A stretch of 64,000 bases of DNA from JAAKFL01 sp964629645 (GCA_964629645.1 CAZVSU010000002.1:1-64000); one strand, 5' to 3'. Positions 17,006-27,800 are shown, numbered from the stretch's first letter. Program-made: numbers and translations. The notes: generated by a model not told the origin, from the letters alone.

Positions 17006-18974
17006 ATTTAACGCTTACAACTTGGTCGTGAGCCCACTTTTCAACAGTATGATGAATAGTGCTGCAGAAATGCTCTTGTTTGTAGGGATCATCGCAAGAA
17101 TAAATATAGCCAAGGCAGATCATACCGGACGAATTGACATACACAGTCCCGAGCTCCGACGTCTGCAAATTAAGCGACAGCAGCGCCTTTGTCATTTCCT
17201 CTCGAAGTCCCATTGTATCGGAAACAATGATCACATACACAGACTCCAGCTCCCGATTCACTGCAATGGCATATGACTCGCTCGGGAAAAGCCCCTGCTC
17301 GAGAAGATCGAGCATCATGAGAAACAGCGTTTTGAGTGATTCCGGTTCGTAGACGCTTCTCATGGATGCAGGTGAAAGAGAGTAGAAAAAATTCTCGAGC
17401 AAAAGATCATGATAAATACCCTCGCCTGCCAAAAGATGTCTCACTTTGCCGAGCAGCTCATTTTGCTTTGTGATCATGCCGCCATTGTAGTCGCGCAACT
17501 TATCAAGAATGCGCTCAAGCTCGGCCACAACAACTTGCCTTGCTTTATAAAGATCAATAGAATGATCGTCTCGGAGAAACATTTCCTTCGGTAATTTCAC
17601 ACGAAAGACAGTCGCTTCTTTCGGATGACGTTTTCTGATAAAGCCAACCGTTTTGGAAAAGTCGTGAATATACTCTAAAAATGTGTCGGCCTCCTTGAAC
17701 AACTCTTCGATTTTCTTGTCGTTCTTTCTCACCACTCTTACGTGAATGATCGTAAAATACAGATGCGAGAAGGTCTGCTCGTCGAAACTGATGAAAACTT
17801 GCGGGATATCGCGAATGTATTTGATTTGATGGCTCAAGCTCAGGATATTCCGCATGATCTCTTCTTCGTTTCGAGGCATGAAAACAGGGTGCATCATGTG
17901 TTCGATGCGGTCTTTCAAATCATCCGGAAGATCGGACTGCAGCCTGGCGATCTCGTCTGTGCTAAAAGCGCTTCCATCCATTTTTTCGACCTCGAGGTAA
18001 AGCACTCCCATATGTTCTGTCGCTCGGCGGCTTGAAAAAAATGATCCTTCTACCAGCTGAGCATGAGGAAGGTAATTATGAACCGCTTTCATAAGATGCC
18101 TTTCTTCGAAAATCTCTTTATCGCTCAAAAAATTCACGGCAACTAAAATCCCAAGAACACGCTTTCGCGTATTTCTCAGCTGCAGTCGCGTCTGAAATAA
18201 TTTTAAGAAGAGATGGCGTTTTTCAGGGGCCTGCTTAACAGAGTCTTTTAGGGTTCTGCGATAGAGGTAGCTCAAACTGATGAGACGCCCTAAATGGCGG
18301 CTGTCGCGAGCATTCTTAAAGGATTCTCGGCAGAGAACAAGAACGTGCTGCATTTCAGTAAAAACATCGTGGTCGAAATGCTCCGGAAGCCGCTTGACAA
18401 GATTGGCAATGTGCTCTTGAATCAAGGCTGTTTTTTGATCCGAAACGAGCCCCTTTGTTTCAAGTATCTTTCGCGCGTAATACGACGAACCGACCCCAAG
18501 CCTGAGTTCTGTCTCCATTGTCGGCAGATTCCGCATGATTTCCTGATACTCATAATCGCTATGAATATTGATCATCACTTCGACGAATGTGTATTTTTCT
18601 TGATCCAATTTGGAAAGGCGAAAATCGATCGCATAAAAAACGCTGACATCCAATCTGTGCCCCGGCACGAGCCAATTGCTCAACATATCGAAAAAAAACT
18701 TAAATGCGTTCACCCGATAGCGCGCCAGCAGAAAAAAAGACAAGGAGCCCGGCGCCCGGTCGAAATTCGTATAGGAGAGCAGAGGAAGTTGACCATAGAG
18801 CTGCTTTTTGAACTCATGCATATCGACAGCATCATTCATCATGTCAGGAAAATGCTTTTGAAACAGGCATCTAATCGAGCGCTTGGTCGCTTCGTGATAA
18901 AGCGAATTTGTCAAATCGCCCTCTTTGAGTTCAAAGTCAGTGATAATTGTCGGGAACTCTGATGGGTCTGTCAT
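17004..18974 (-). CDS. Conserved large protein of unknown function
   Basis: The protein has 656 residues, with no signal peptide and no membrane helix. It is a soluble mixed alpha/beta sequence with several charged helical stretches. I do not recognise a catalytic motif. It begins MTDPSEFPTIITDF; the C-terminal 100 residues (strand-like segments such as SVYVIIVSDTMG and GTVYVNSSGMICLGYIYS) could form a small regulatory alpha/beta domain. It stands alone between two convergent or divergent neighbours. Codon use looks like the housekeeping genes. Likely a chlamydial lineage protein; function unknown. Confidence 0.75.
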   Translation of the reverse strand: MTDPSEFPTIITDFELKEGDLTNSLYHEATKRSIRCLFQKHFPDMMNDAVDMHEFKKQLYGQLPLLSYTNFDRAPGSLSFFLLARYRVNAFKFFFDMLSNWLVPGHRLDVSVFYAIDFRLSKLDQEKYTFVEVMINIHSDYEYQEIMRNLPTMETELRLGVGSSYYARKILETKGLVSDQKTALIQEHIANLVKRLPEHFDHDVFTEMQHVLVLCRESFKNARDSRHLGRLISLSYLYRRTLKDSVKQAPEKRHLFLKLFQTRLQLRNTRKRVLGILVAVNFLSDKEIFEERHLMKAVHNYLPHAQLVEGSFFSSRRATEHMGVLYLEVEKMDGSAFSTDEIARLQSDLPDDLKDRIEHMMHPVFMPRNEEEIMRNILSLSHQIKYIRDIPQVFISFDEQTFSHLYFTIIHVRVVRKNDKKIEELFKEADTFLEYIHDFSKTVGFIRKRHPKEATVFRVKLPKEMFLRDDHSIDLYKARQVVVAELERILDKLRDYNGGMITKQNELLGKVRHLLAGEGIYHDLLLENFFYSLSPASMRSVYEPESLKTLFLMMLDLLEQGLFPSESYAIAVNRELESVYVIIVSDTMGLREEMTKALLSLNLQTSELGTVYVNSSGMICLGYIYSCDDPYKQEHFCSTIHHTVEKWAHDQVVSVK

Positions 18975-19145
18975 GGCAATTTATTATGTTTCGGTTATCA
19001 AGTGAAGCATAATGCGATATACAGGATAAAAAAATTTCATGCAACAGAAACTAAATGGTGTAGCGCTCGATTCATTTGCGGTCGGATTGACGACTTGAAA
19101 AGACGGGCGCGTTTGATCGTCCAAAAAACCCCTGGGCAAATTCAC

Positions 19146-19925
19146 CTATGACAGGGCTAATTCATAGAGCGCACGGTCCGCCATTTTTAGATTTATATCG
19201 GAGATGAGAGTGCCCTTGGCTTTCGGATCAATATATGATCGTATCCAAAGGGGCAGATTATTATTCTTTGCCAGCTCTAAACATCGGGGATGAAGAATTC
19301 TTCCCCCTTTTTTTAACACCTGTTCAGCCTCGTCGTAGGTAAGACGACTGTGGTGCCTTGCCTTACTTGTCAGCTTTGGGTCGAGATCGAAAATACCGGG
19401 CACATCTTTATAAAATTCCACGTGGTCGGCACCGATGGCAACGCCCATGGCAACGGCTGAAATATCCGATCCATTTGGTCCAAGCGTGGTGATTTCTCCG
19501 GAGAGACTGCACCCTTGAAAGCCGGCTATAATGGCAACTTTTCCTTGTTCGAGTGTTTTGATGATGCGGTGCGGCCTTACGTCAACTATTTTAGCGAAAG
19601 AGTGTTCATCCGATGTCATAATGCCCGATTGACTCCCTGTGTAACTCACTGCCTGCTCGCCGAGCTTGGCAAGAGCCATCGCGAGAAGCGAAATGCTGAT
19701 GCGCTCTCCAACGCTGACAAGCATATCGTATTCGCGCGAAGGCGGATTTGGATGGACCTCACGCGCCAGGCTGATCAATTGAGCCGTCGCATTCGCCATC
19801 GCACTGACAACAATGACTAGGCGTGGGTGATCTTGTTTTTTATCAAGTATAATTTTTGCAATTCGTGTAAAATGTTGAGGCGTGGCGACAGAGGCGCCTC
19901 CGAATTTCATGACGAGAGTCGACAT
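19146..19925 (-). CDS. Aspartokinase catalytic domain without ACT domains
   Basis: The protein has 259 residues from the ATG at 19925 (AGGTGG upstream). Aspartokinase motifs are present: KFGGASVA at the N terminus, VVSAMANAT, VSVGERIS, GFQG, TTLGPNGSDISAVAM and the GRILHPR segment near the end. The enzyme phosphorylates aspartate, the first step to lysine, meso-diaminopimelate and methionine or threonine. Normal chlamydial LysC is about 430 residues with C-terminal regulatory ACT domains; here the chain stops right after the kinase fold and only non-coding sequence follows. It may be feedback-insensitive or a second paralogue. It is not next to other lysine genes. Confidence 0.82.
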   Translation of the reverse strand: MSTLVMKFGGASVATPQHFTRIAKIILDKKQDHPRLVIVVSAMANATAQLISLAREVHPNPPSREYDMLVSVGERISISLLAMALAKLGEQAVSYTGSQSGIMTSDEHSFAKIVDVRPHRIIKTLEQGKVAIIAGFQGCSLSGEITTLGPNGSDISAVAMGVAIGADHVEFYKDVPGIFDLDPKLTSKARHHSRLTYDEAEQVLKKGGRILHPRCLELAKNNNLPLWIRSYIDPKAKGTLISDINLKMADRALYELALS

Positions 19926-20033
19926 AGGACCACCTGATAATATCTTCACCCTCCAATTTAGAAAATCACGCCAATGATGTCATCTAGAATTACGAGCAGG
20001 CCGCACTCTCCAAAAAATGGTTTGACCTCTTCC

Positions 20034-20063
20034 TTGATTTTATTGAAGCCTCTCTGCTACACT
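20034..20063 (+). promoter_or_regulatory. Possible promoter of the rpsA operon
   Basis: TTGATT (20034-20039), an 18-base spacer and TACACT (20058-20063) precede rpsA, which has AAGGAG at 20085-20090. Other spacings could be drawn, so confidence is moderate. Confidence 0.4.
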
Positions 20064-20101
20064 ATCCTTAATTAGAAATCAATTAAGGAGCCACCATTAA
20101 C

Positions 20102-21811
20102 ATGTCTACAAACCAACAGTATACCTGGGATAATAACAATTTAGTCGATGACGTTGACTTTCAGGAACAAGAGGCCCAGGAATTCAAAAATTTACTCGCC
20201 GATAAAGTCGATAACGAAGCGAGCCGGTCCGACGCGATGATCCCCGGGAACATCCTAAAGGGAACCATCGTTGAGATCACCAAAGATCACGTCGTCGTTG
20301 ACGTGGGCCTTAAGTCAGAGGGACTCGTGCCGATCGACGAATTTTCAGAATCTGAACAAATCGCTCTTGGCGAAGACGTCGAAGTGCTTCTCGACCGCAC
20401 AGAAGATGAAAACGGCCAAATCGTTCTTTCACGTGAAAAAGCAGAGCGGCTGCGCCAATGGGAGCACATACTAGAGCATTGTGAAGAAGGTTCGATCGTT
20501 AAAGGAAAGGTCTTAAGGAAAGTTAAAGGCGGACTTATGGTCGACATCGGCATGGAGGCCTTCCTTCCCGGTTCTCAAATCGACAATAAACGCATCAAAA
20601 ATCTAGACGAGTATATCGGCAAGACATACGAGTTCAAAATTCTTAAAATCAACATAGAAAGAAAGAATGTTGTCGTCTCGCGCCGCGAACTTCTTGAAGC
20701 CGAGCGTATTTCTAAGAAAACAGAGCTTCTAGAAGAAATCGAGATCGGCGACATCCGCACCGGAACTGTCAAAAACATCACCGATTTCGGAGTCTTTCTC
20801 GACCTTGATGGTATCGACGGCCTGCTGCACATCACGGATATGACATGGAAAAGAATCAAACATCCATCTGAAATGGTGCAGCTTGGCGACAAGCTGGAAG
20901 TGATGATCCTCAACATCGACAAAGAAAAGGGACGCGTTGCTCTTGGACTCAAACAGAAGGATTCCAATCCTTGGGATGAGATCGAAACGAAGTACCCGCC
21001 CGGAACACGAGTCAGAGGAAAGATTGTCAATCTTCTTCCCTACGGAGCCTTTATCGAGATTGAAGCCGGCATTGAAGGGCTGATCCATGTCTCCGAAATG
21101 TCCTGGGTCAAAAACGTGACCGATCCAAGTGAAATCGTCAACAAGGGCGATGAAGTCGACGCCGTCGTTCTTTCAGTACAGAAAGACGAAGGAAAAATTT
21201 CCCTCGGAATGAAACAGATCGAGCACAACCCATGGGATGATGTCAGCGATAAGTTTCCTGTCGGAAAACAGATCGAAGTCGAAATCAAGAGCTTGACCAA
21301 TTATGGAGCTTTTGTCGAGCTAGAGCCGGGTGTTGAGGGCTTGATCCATATTTCGGATCTTAGCTGGACCAAAAAAGTCTCCCACCCTTCAGAGGTCTTG
21401 AAAAAAGGCGATGTCGTCGAGGCGATTATCTTGTCCATCGATAAGGAAAATAAAAAAATCACCCTCGGCCTGAAACAACTGACCGACAATCCTTGGGAAC
21501 ATATTGAACAAACAATGCCGGTCGGGTCGACAGTCAAAGGAATTGTCAGCCGCATCACTGCATTTGGCGCATTCGTTGAGCTGCAAGGCGGCATACAGGG
21601 TTTGATCCACGTGACGGAACTTTCTGACCAGTTTTTTGGCAAAGTGGGCGATGTTTTGACCAAGGGCGATGAAGTCACTGCCCGTGTGAAAGGAATCGAA
21701 CCGGATCAGATGAAGATTTCTTTGTCGACGAAAGAATTCATGACAGACGAGAACCAGGAAAATCACGATGATATCTCGTTAAACTCTCCTGAAGAAGGAG
21801 ATGAGGCGTAA
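20102..21811 (+). CDS. rpsA: 30S ribosomal protein S1
   Basis: The 569-residue protein holds six S1 RNA-binding domains, recognisable from repeated segments such as [21 protein letters not shown] and [14 protein letters not shown]1 recruits mRNA to the 30S subunit. The acidic C-terminal tail ([17 protein letters not shown]) is short. It is the first gene of the rpsA-nusA-infB-rbfA-truB-ribF run, the same order as in Chlamydia trachomatis. Length and domain count are normal. Confidence 0.97.
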   Translation: MSTNQQYTWDNNNLVDDVDFQEQEAQEFKNLLADKVDNEASRSDAMIPGNILKGTIVEITKDHVVVDVGLKSEGLVPIDEFSESEQIALGEDVEVLLDRTEDENGQIVLSREKAERLRQWEHILEHCEEGSIVKGKVLRKVKGGLMVDIGMEAFLPGSQIDNKRIKNLDEYIGKTYEFKILKINIERKNVVVSRRELLEAERISKKTELLEEIEIGDIRTGTVKNITDFGVFLDLDGIDGLLHITDMTWKRIKHPSEMVQLGDKLEVMILNIDKEKGRVALGLKQKDSNPWDEIETKYPPGTRVRGKIVNLLPYGAFIEIEAGIEGLIHVSEMSWVKNVTDPSEIVNKGDEVDAVVLSVQKDEGKISLGMKQIEHNPWDDVSDKFPVGKQIEVEIKSLTNYGAFVELEPGVEGLIHISDLSWTKKVSHPSEVLKKGDVVEAIILSIDKENKKITLGLKQLTDNPWEHIEQTMPVGSTVKGIVSRITAFGAFVELQGGIQGLIHVTELSDQFFGKVGDVLTKGDEVTARVKGIEPDQMKISLSTKEFMTDENQENHDDISLNSPEEGDEA

Positions 21812-21826
21812 ACACTTTTGCCTTAA

Positions 21827-21859
21827 GCGGTTCGGGCCGCCTATTTCGACTCGAACCGC
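21827..21859 (+). other. Intercistronic hairpin between rpsA and nusA
   Basis: GCGGTTCG (21827-21834) pairs with CGAACCGC (21852-21859) in the 84-base spacer. A T-run is missing, so a processing or stabilising structure is more likely than a terminator. Confidence 0.5.
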
Positions 21860-21895
21860 AACACTTAAACCTCACAACCCAGACGGCCATAAAGA

Positions 21896-23227
21896 ATGAA
21901 TAAGGACCTCATAGCCATTTTTGAATATCTCGAGCGGGAAAAAGGGATCAAGCGGGACGTTGTCATCGCTGCAATCGAAGAATCCCTCCTGATCGCGGCT
22001 AAGAAAAGCATCACCGGCGCAGCCAATGCCACAGTGAGTATCAATTCCAAAACCGGAGAGATCGATGTTTTCTGTGAAAAAGAGATTGTCGAAGAGGTAA
22101 AAAATGAGGCCCAAGAAATTAGCTTGGAAGACGCCCGCGATATCGATCCCGATTGCGAACTCGGCCAATACATCGATGTTGTTGTCACGCCTAAGGATTT
22201 TGGACGTATAGCCGCCCAGAAAGCGAGGCAGGTGATCACCCAAAAATTGCGTCACGCAGAACGAGATGTGATTTACGAAGAATATCGCCACCGCATCAAT
22301 GAACTGATATCGGGCACGGTCAAAAGATTTGTGAGAGGATCAAAACTTATCATCGATTTGGGAAAAGTCGAGGGGGTCATGCCCTTGAAAGAGTATCCCC
22401 GAACCGAACAGTACCGCATCGGCGACAGGGTCTTTGCCCTTTTAAAGGCCGTCGAGGAGAACGATCAAGGAGGAGCGGACGTCGTCCTTAGCCGAAGTGA
22501 TCCCGAATTTGTACGCCAACTTTTCTTTCAGGAAGTTCCTGAAATTAGCGACGGAACAGTCGCTATCGACGACATTGTGCGCGATGCCGGCTACCGAACC
22601 AAAGTGACGGTGCGCTCCTTTGACCCAAAGGTCGATCCTGTGGGCGCCTGTGTCGGAATGAGGGGATTGCGCGTGAAGAACATCGTAAGGGAACTCAATA
22701 ATGAAAAAGTTGACATCATCCCCTACTCATCGGATCCGATTGAACTCTTGCAAAATGCACTTAACCCCATCGAAATCCAAAAATTTAGTTTAAACGAAGA
22801 TGACAAGCAGCTTTCTATCGTTGTGAATGACGATGATTATGCCGTTGTCATAGGAAAAAGGGGCATGAATGCCCAACTGAATGGTCAGCTCATCGGGTAT
22901 GATCTCGAGGTCCAGAGAATTTCAGACTACACAAGGGCTATGGCCGTTCAGCGACTAGAACTCGGTGAAAACCCAGATCCTGCTTTGGATCAAACTCTAG
23001 AATCCATAGCAGGCATTAACAACTTCATCTTCGAGCACCTGGTCGAACATTTTCAAACACCCCGTTCGATATTGTCGGCAAGCCGAGCGGAAATCGAACA
23101 GAAGGCGGGAATCGGACCAGAAACAGCTGATATGATTTTGGAACAAGTCCAAAAAGATTATATGTATCTTCAGGAAAAATCCTCTCCGGAAACCGAAATT
23201 GAAAGTGTTGTTGAAGACACAGAGTAA
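21896..23227 (+). CDS. nusA: Transcription termination/antitermination factor NusA
   Basis: The 443-residue protein has the NusA N-terminal domain (1-125), an S1 domain (about 135-200), and two KH domains containing VGACVGMRGLRVKNIVREL and VVIGKRGMNAQLNGQL. A helix-hairpin-helix-like tail follows (GIGPETADMILEQ). NusA binds RNA polymerase and modulates pausing, termination and antitermination. It sits directly between rpsA and infB, as expected. The acidic repeats of longer NusA proteins are absent. Confidence 0.96.
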   Translation: MNKDLIAIFEYLEREKGIKRDVVIAAIEESLLIAAKKSITGAANATVSINSKTGEIDVFCEKEIVEEVKNEAQEISLEDARDIDPDCELGQYIDVVVTPKDFGRIAAQKARQVITQKLRHAERDVIYEEYRHRINELISGTVKRFVRGSKLIIDLGKVEGVMPLKEYPRTEQYRIGDRVFALLKAVEENDQGGADVVLSRSDPEFVRQLFFQEVPEISDGTVAIDDIVRDAGYRTKVTVRSFDPKVDPVGACVGMRGLRVKNIVRELNNEKVDIIPYSSDPIELLQNALNPIEIQKFSLNEDDKQLSIVVNDDDYAVVIGKRGMNAQLNGQLIGYDLEVQRISDYTRAMAVQRLELGENPDPALDQTLESIAGINNFIFEHLVEHFQTPRSILSASRAEIEQKAGIGPETADMILEQVQKDYMYLQEKSSPETEIESVVEDTE

Positions 23228-23257
23228 CGAACGTTTGTAAATAAGGAACAGAAAACT

Positions 23258-25717
23258 TTGGCTAAAAAATCTGAAGAAGACAAGAAGGGCTTGAAGCTCA
23301 ATATTCAAAACAAACAAATTGCAAAAGCGGTCAATTTGAAAGGGATCAAAGAGAAACTTTCAAAGAAGAAAGCTTCTGATACGAAAGAGCCTGCCCCGAA
23401 AAAACCGGCAAAAGCGAAAAGCACCAAAGAAGAAGAGGCCCCGCTTGTCGAAGAAGCGCCTCGCATTAAAGCACGTTCTAAATCGGCTTTTTCTGAAGAA
23501 TCGGGCAAGCCTGAGGAACAGACCCAAAAGCCGGTCAAAAAACCTGCCCCGAAAATAGAAGAAAAAGCAGAAGAAAAGACTGCTGAAAAGCCTTCTAAGG
23601 AGCCGGAAAAATTAGGGCCGACGGGTCGCCATATCTCTGACATCCTTCCACCCAAAAAAACAAAATCGAAAGAGACCCCGCAAAGCAAAGAAGACGACAA
23701 AAGCAAAACGAAGCCGAAATTCAAAGAGTCAACCCCTCCTCGAGACGACAAAGATGATAGTAAGAAGCATGCCGGAAAAAAGGGAGTCAAAGGATCAAAG
23801 TTCCGCGAATTCCGAGACATGAAATCACGTCCCTTTGACGCGCGCGACAAAGCGGGGCTAAGAGCGGGCGAAGAGTCTTATCATTACCGGAAAAAAAGAA
23901 AGAAAGGGTCAAAGCATGCGGACGATGAATCTATCGTGCGCCCTTCAGTTTTGACCGTGCGCCTTCCCATATCTGTGAAAGATCTTGCCAGTGAAATGAA
24001 GAGAAAAGCCTCTGAACTCATCGGGCAGTTATTCAAGCACGGCATGGTCGTCACAATCAATGATGTCTTAGATGATGAAACGACGATCCAATTACTCGGC
24101 GAAGACCTTGGCTGCGCGATAAAAATTGATACGTCTGAGGAAGAAAGAATTAGAATCACCGATCAAACAATCCAGGAAGAAATCAATGCAAGCCCTGCAG
24201 ACGATCTACAAGGCCGTGCGCCTGTCGTCACCTTTATGGGCCACGTCGACCACGGTAAAACGAGCTTAATCGATAAGATTCGGCAAAGCGATATCGTTTC
24301 CGGTGAAGCAGGCGCCATCACCCAGCACATAGGCGCTTTCCTCTGCCACACAGAAAGAGGGGGGGAAATTGCCATTTTGGATACACCCGGACACGAAGCC
24401 TTCACCGCCATGAGACTCAGGGGTGCAAATGTCACAGACATTGTTGTTCTCGTCATCGCGGGAGACGAAGGTTTCAGACAACAGACAGAAGAGGCACTGC
24501 AGCAGGCGCGGGAATCGGGAGTCTCAATTGTCGTCGCCCTCAATAAGTGCGACAAGCCCGGTTTCGATGCAGATAAGATCTACCGTCAACTTTCAGAACA
24601 TGGGCTACTCCCCGAAGCTTGGGGAGGCCAAACAGTCACGGTCAATTGTTCCGCACTTACCGGAGAAGGCATTGACGACCTGATTGAAATGCTTGCCCTG
24701 CAGTCCGAGGTGTTAGAACTAAAAGCGAATCGTAAATTCCGGGCGCGCGGCTCGGTTTTAGAATCCGAAATGCACAAAGGAATGGGAGCCGTTGCGACTG
24801 TTCTTGTCTTGAACGGGACCCTCAAACAAGGCGATCCCATTGTTGTGGATCGTTACTATGGGCGGATCAAAACCATGAGGGACGAACACGGAAAAGAGCT
24901 GACCGAAGCCGGCCCCTCGACCCCTGTCGAAATCACAGGCCTTTCCGGCATACCGGAGGCGGGTACGGAGTTTATTGTCGTTCAAAGCGAAAAAGAAGCG
25001 CGAAACATTTCAAGCGCCAGACAGCAAGAAATCAGACAAAAACAGCTCCAAAGACGCGCCCCCTCACTCGAAGATTTGATGGAAGAGGCTAAAAAAGCAG
25101 AGAAAAAAGACTTTAATCTTATGATCTCCGCGGATGTTCAAGGATCGCTTGAGGCTGTGGAAAACGCTCTTAGAAAGATCCGATCGGAAAAAGTCAACCT
25201 CAACATTATCTCTACCGACATTGGAGAGATCTCAGAGTCCAACATCGAACGCGCCAGCGCATCAAATGCGACAATTCTCGGCTTCCATACAGCGATTGAA
25301 AGCCATGCCGACACCCTCCTTAAACAGTATGGGGTTAAAGTCATCATGCACGACATCATCTACCATGCGATCGATGACGTGAAAGAGCTGATGCGGCAAA
25401 CGCTTGACAAAATTCCAATTGAAAATGAAAGAGGAACAGCTGAAGTCAGACAGACGTTTAGGGCCTCTCAGCTTGGCGTGATTGCCGGCTGCTATGTGAC
25501 AGATGGAACCATTCAACGCAATCACAACGTCCGAGTGAAACGAGGCGGCGAAGAAATTTGGAAGGGATCCATTACTTCGCTTAAACGAGTAAAAGAAGAT
25601 GTGCGCGAAGTTCAAAAAGGGCTGGAATGCGGTATCCTTCTTAAAGGATTTAATGATGCTGAAGCCGGCGATATTATCGAAGCGTTCGATATCTCCTATA
25701 TTGAACAGGAGTTATAA
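23258..25717 (+). CDS. infB: Translation initiation factor IF-2
   Basis: The 819-residue protein starts at TTG (23258), supported by AAGGA about 12 bases upstream and by the conserved N terminus [15 protein letters not shown]. Residues 1-230 are a highly charged Lys/Glu/Pro-rich linker. The GTPase domain has G1 GHVDHGKTS (near 328), G3 DTPGHEAF and G4 NKCD, followed by domains II, III and the fMet-tRNA-binding C terminus. IF-2 joins initiator tRNA and the 50S subunit. It is 30 bases after nusA and 3 bases before rbfA. Confidence 0.97.
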   Translation: MAKKSEEDKKGLKLNIQNKQIAKAVNLKGIKEKLSKKKASDTKEPAPKKPAKAKSTKEEEAPLVEEAPRIKARSKSAFSEESGKPEEQTQKPVKKPAPKIEEKAEEKTAEKPSKEPEKLGPTGRHISDILPPKKTKSKETPQSKEDDKSKTKPKFKESTPPRDDKDDSKKHAGKKGVKGSKFREFRDMKSRPFDARDKAGLRAGEESYHYRKKRKKGSKHADDESIVRPSVLTVRLPISVKDLASEMKRKASELIGQLFKHGMVVTINDVLDDETTIQLLGEDLGCAIKIDTSEEERIRITDQTIQEEINASPADDLQGRAPVVTFMGHVDHGKTSLIDKIRQSDIVSGEAGAITQHIGAFLCHTERGGEIAILDTPGHEAFTAMRLRGANVTDIVVLVIAGDEGFRQQTEEALQQARESGVSIVVALNKCDKPGFDADKIYRQLSEHGLLPEAWGGQTVTVNCSALTGEGIDDLIEMLALQSEVLELKANRKFRARGSVLESEMHKGMGAVATVLVLNGTLKQGDPIVVDRYYGRIKTMRDEHGKELTEAGPSTPVEITGLSGIPEAGTEFIVVQSEKEARNISSARQQEIRQKQLQRRAPSLEDLMEEAKKAEKKDFNLMISADVQGSLEAVENALRKIRSEKVNLNIISTDIGEISESNIERASASNATILGFHTAIESHADTLLKQYGVKVIMHDIIYHAIDDVKELMRQTLDKIPIENERGTAEVRQTFRASQLGVIAGCYVTDGTIQRNHNVRVKRGGEEIWKGSITSLKRVKEDVREVQKGLECGILLKGFNDAEAGDIIEAFDISYIEQEL

Positions 25718-25720
25718 GAG

Positions 25721-26095
25721 ATGGCAGCAAAACGGCGTATTGAGCGGATCAACTCGCTCCTGAAGGAGGTGATCTCCGAAGTGATCCACAGCGAGGTAAA
25801 AAACCCTCACGTCAATCAGCTGGTCACCGTCACCCGCGTCAGCATCACAAACGACCTCCGCCACGCGAAAGTGTATATAAGTGTTATCAGTGAAGGCGAT
25901 GAAAAACTGAAAACGATTGATGCTCTGAATCAGGCCTCAGGCTTTATCGGCGTGACAGCGGCGCAGCAAGTGACGATGCGCTATTTCCCCGAGCTTAGGT
26001 TCATTCTCGACGACTCATCTGAACAACACGCGCGGATCGAAGCTCTCTTGCAACAAGTGCGCGATGAAGAAAAGAAAAGAGACGATGGGGAGTGA
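25721..26095 (+). CDS. rbfA: 30S ribosome-binding factor A
   Basis: The 124-residue protein begins MAAKRRIERINSLLKEVISE and has the KH-like RbfA fold, with VTRVSITNDLRHAKVYISV and a C-terminal EQHARIEALLQQ. It acts in late maturation of the 30S subunit and 16S rRNA 5' end processing. It is 3 bases after infB; its end carries the GGGGAG RBS of truB. Confidence 0.95.
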   Translation: MAAKRRIERINSLLKEVISEVIHSEVKNPHVNQLVTVTRVSITNDLRHAKVYISVISEGDEKLKTIDALNQASGFIGVTAAQQVTMRYFPELRFILDDSSEQHARIEALLQQVRDEEKKRDDGE

Positions 26096-26099
26096 ATCG

Positions 26100-26792
26100 G
26101 TGAGTTACGAAGGCATTATTTTAATCGACAAACCAAGCGGCAAAACATCGTTCTACCTGGTTAACGTTCTCAGGCGTATACTTGGCGTAAGAAAAATTGG
26201 CCACGCCGGAACATTGGATCCCTTTGCTACGGGCGTCATGGTGATGCTTGTCGGCAGAAAATACACACAAAAAGCAGACCTTTTTTTAAAAGAAGGCAAA
26301 AGCTATCGCGCGACAATTCGCCTCGGCGTAGAAACCGACACCTATGATTGCGATGGCAAAACCGTTGCGACATCAGAACGCATCCCTTCTGAAGAGGAAA
26401 TCTGCAATGCTTTGACGCACTTCCAAGGTCAAGTTTCGCAAGTTCCCCCTATGTTCTCAGCAAAAAAGGTCGGGGGAAAAAAACTCTACGAGCTCGCAAG
26501 AAAAGGAGAGGTGATCGAAAGAAAACCTTGTACAGTGCACTTAACGACGACACTCCGGCGTTACGAATATCCTGAAGTCGAGATCGATGTGGCCTGCTCA
26601 AAAGGCACGTATCTCCGTTCTATCGCCCACGATTTTGGCCAAATTCTCGGGACAGGAGCCCACTTGACCCATCTCGTCAGGACAAAAAGTGGTCACTTTA
26701 AATTGGCCGATTGCGTTAAATTGGAGAGTCTAAACCGAGATAACATCACGAGGCATCTTTTTACCCTCCATGAAAGTCATCACGTCGCTTGA
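26100..26792 (+). CDS. truB: tRNA pseudouridine(55) synthase
   Basis: TruB motifs are clear: GIILIDKPSGKTSF, GHAGTLDPFATGVMVMLVG with the catalytic Asp, and ACSKGTYLRSIAHDFG. It makes pseudouridine 55 in the tRNA T-loop. I chose the GTG at 26100 (230 residues) because GGGGAG lies 7 bases before it; ATG starts at 26085 or 26064 would overlap rbfA and have weaker sites. The 3' end overlaps ribF by 23 bp, which indicates translational coupling. Confidence 0.95.
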   Translation: MSYEGIILIDKPSGKTSFYLVNVLRRILGVRKIGHAGTLDPFATGVMVMLVGRKYTQKADLFLKEGKSYRATIRLGVETDTYDCDGKTVATSERIPSEEEICNALTHFQGQVSQVPPMFSAKKVGGKKLYELARKGEVIERKPCTVHLTTTLRRYEYPEVEIDVACSKGTYLRSIAHDFGQILGTGAHLTHLVRTKSGHFKLADCVKLESLNRDNITRHLFTLHESHHVA

Positions 26793-27699
26793 ATCATTCC
26801 CCGAATTGAAAAAACCGATTGTCTTGACCATTGGAAATTTTGACGGGGTCCACCTCGGTCATCAACACGTTCTCGACACCGTAAAAACGAAAGCGACGCA
26901 ATCCAATGGGTCTTCTGTTGTCTTAACCTTTTCCAATCCACCGCAGACCGTTCTTTCACCAGGCAAAAAGTTAAAACTTTTGACCGGAATAGACGAAAAA
27001 CTTTCACTTATTGAGACTTATCACTTAGATGCCGCTCTCGCTCTTCCATTTACAAAGGAATTTGCCTCGCAAACTGCAGAGACGTTTTTAGATGAGCTCA
27101 CGAAACACATCCCCTTAAGCCACCTTATCCTCGGCTATGATTCCCGCATTGGCAAAGATCGCATGGGTGATAAAAAACAGGTCAAAACCTATGCAAAGGC
27201 CAATGGATTCGATGTCTTTTATTGCGACGAAGTCACCGTCAACGGTGAAATCGTCTCCAGCAGCCGGATTCGCACTTTGATCGAGCTTGGCAACCTTCAA
27301 CAAGCGGAGGCGTATCTCGGACGGCAATTTTCGCATACGTTGAGGCCTCAGCCAGGAAAAGGGATGGGGAAAGTGATCGGTTTTTCGACCCTTAACTTTA
27401 ACATTCAGGACCTGGTTGTCCCACCAACGGGCGTCTATTCCGTCTGGCTCGAGTCGAAGGGCCTGCGACACAAAAGCATTGCCAACTTAGGGTACGCTCC
27501 CACTGTCAGACATGATCCATTTCCGCAATTAGAGGTACACGTCATCGATCAAAACTTCCATTCAGATGAAGAGACTCTGACTGTTATCTTTCATCGCAAA
27601 ATACGAGACGAAAAAAAATTTTCCAACATCGAGTTGCTGGCTGAACAAATCAAACAGGATATCGACGTCGCGAAAAAACAGCTAGGGGACGTCTTATAA
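26770..27699 (+). CDS. ribF: Bifunctional riboflavin kinase/FAD synthetase
   Basis: The 309-residue protein has an FAD-synthetase nucleotidyltransferase half (VLTIGNFDGVHLGHQHVL, then ILGYDSRIGKDR and SSSRIRTLI) and a riboflavin kinase half (GKGMGKVIGFSTLN, PPTGVYSVWL and a C-terminal HRKIRDEKKF). It converts riboflavin to FMN and FAD. It overlaps truB by 23 bp and closes the conserved operon. Its stop codon at 27697 lies in a sequence resembling an end of the palindromic repeat. Confidence 0.95.
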   Translation: MKVITSLESFPELKKPIVLTIGNFDGVHLGHQHVLDTVKTKATQSNGSSVVLTFSNPPQTVLSPGKKLKLLTGIDEKLSLIETYHLDAALALPFTKEFASQTAETFLDELTKHIPLSHLILGYDSRIGKDRMGDKKQVKTYAKANGFDVFYCDEVTVNGEIVSSSRIRTLIELGNLQQAEAYLGRQFSHTLRPQPGKGMGKVIGFSTLNFNIQDLVVPPTGVYSVWLESKGLRHKSIANLGYAPTVRHDPFPQLEVHVIDQNFHSDEETLTVIFHRKIRDEKKFSNIELLAEQIKQDIDVAKKQLGDVL

Positions 27700-27776
27700 A
27701 AAATTTTTCTACACATCTTGGCTCCAGCAAAAGCTGCGCGGTTGTCATATCAACAACCCACACTTAGTTAACTAAG
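27697..27776. repeat. Degenerate, inverted copy of the palindromic repeat
   Basis: The left end reads TTATAAAAAATTTTTCTACA, one mismatch from the reverse complement of the repeat right arm at 220-240. The right end is the perfect palindrome CTTAGTTAACTAAG (27763-27776), matching the repeat's other tip. Between them is a small hairpin (27740-27758). The element is about 80 bases and decayed. Confidence 0.5.
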
Positions 27777-27800
27777 CAAACACTGCTTTTTGTCTTTTTG

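Noticed and set aside
23305..23850. Long leftward open frame opposite the infB N-terminal linker
   Set aside because: It is a compositional shadow of the Lys/Glu-rich IF-2 linker, giving a Ser/Phe-rich nonsense protein.
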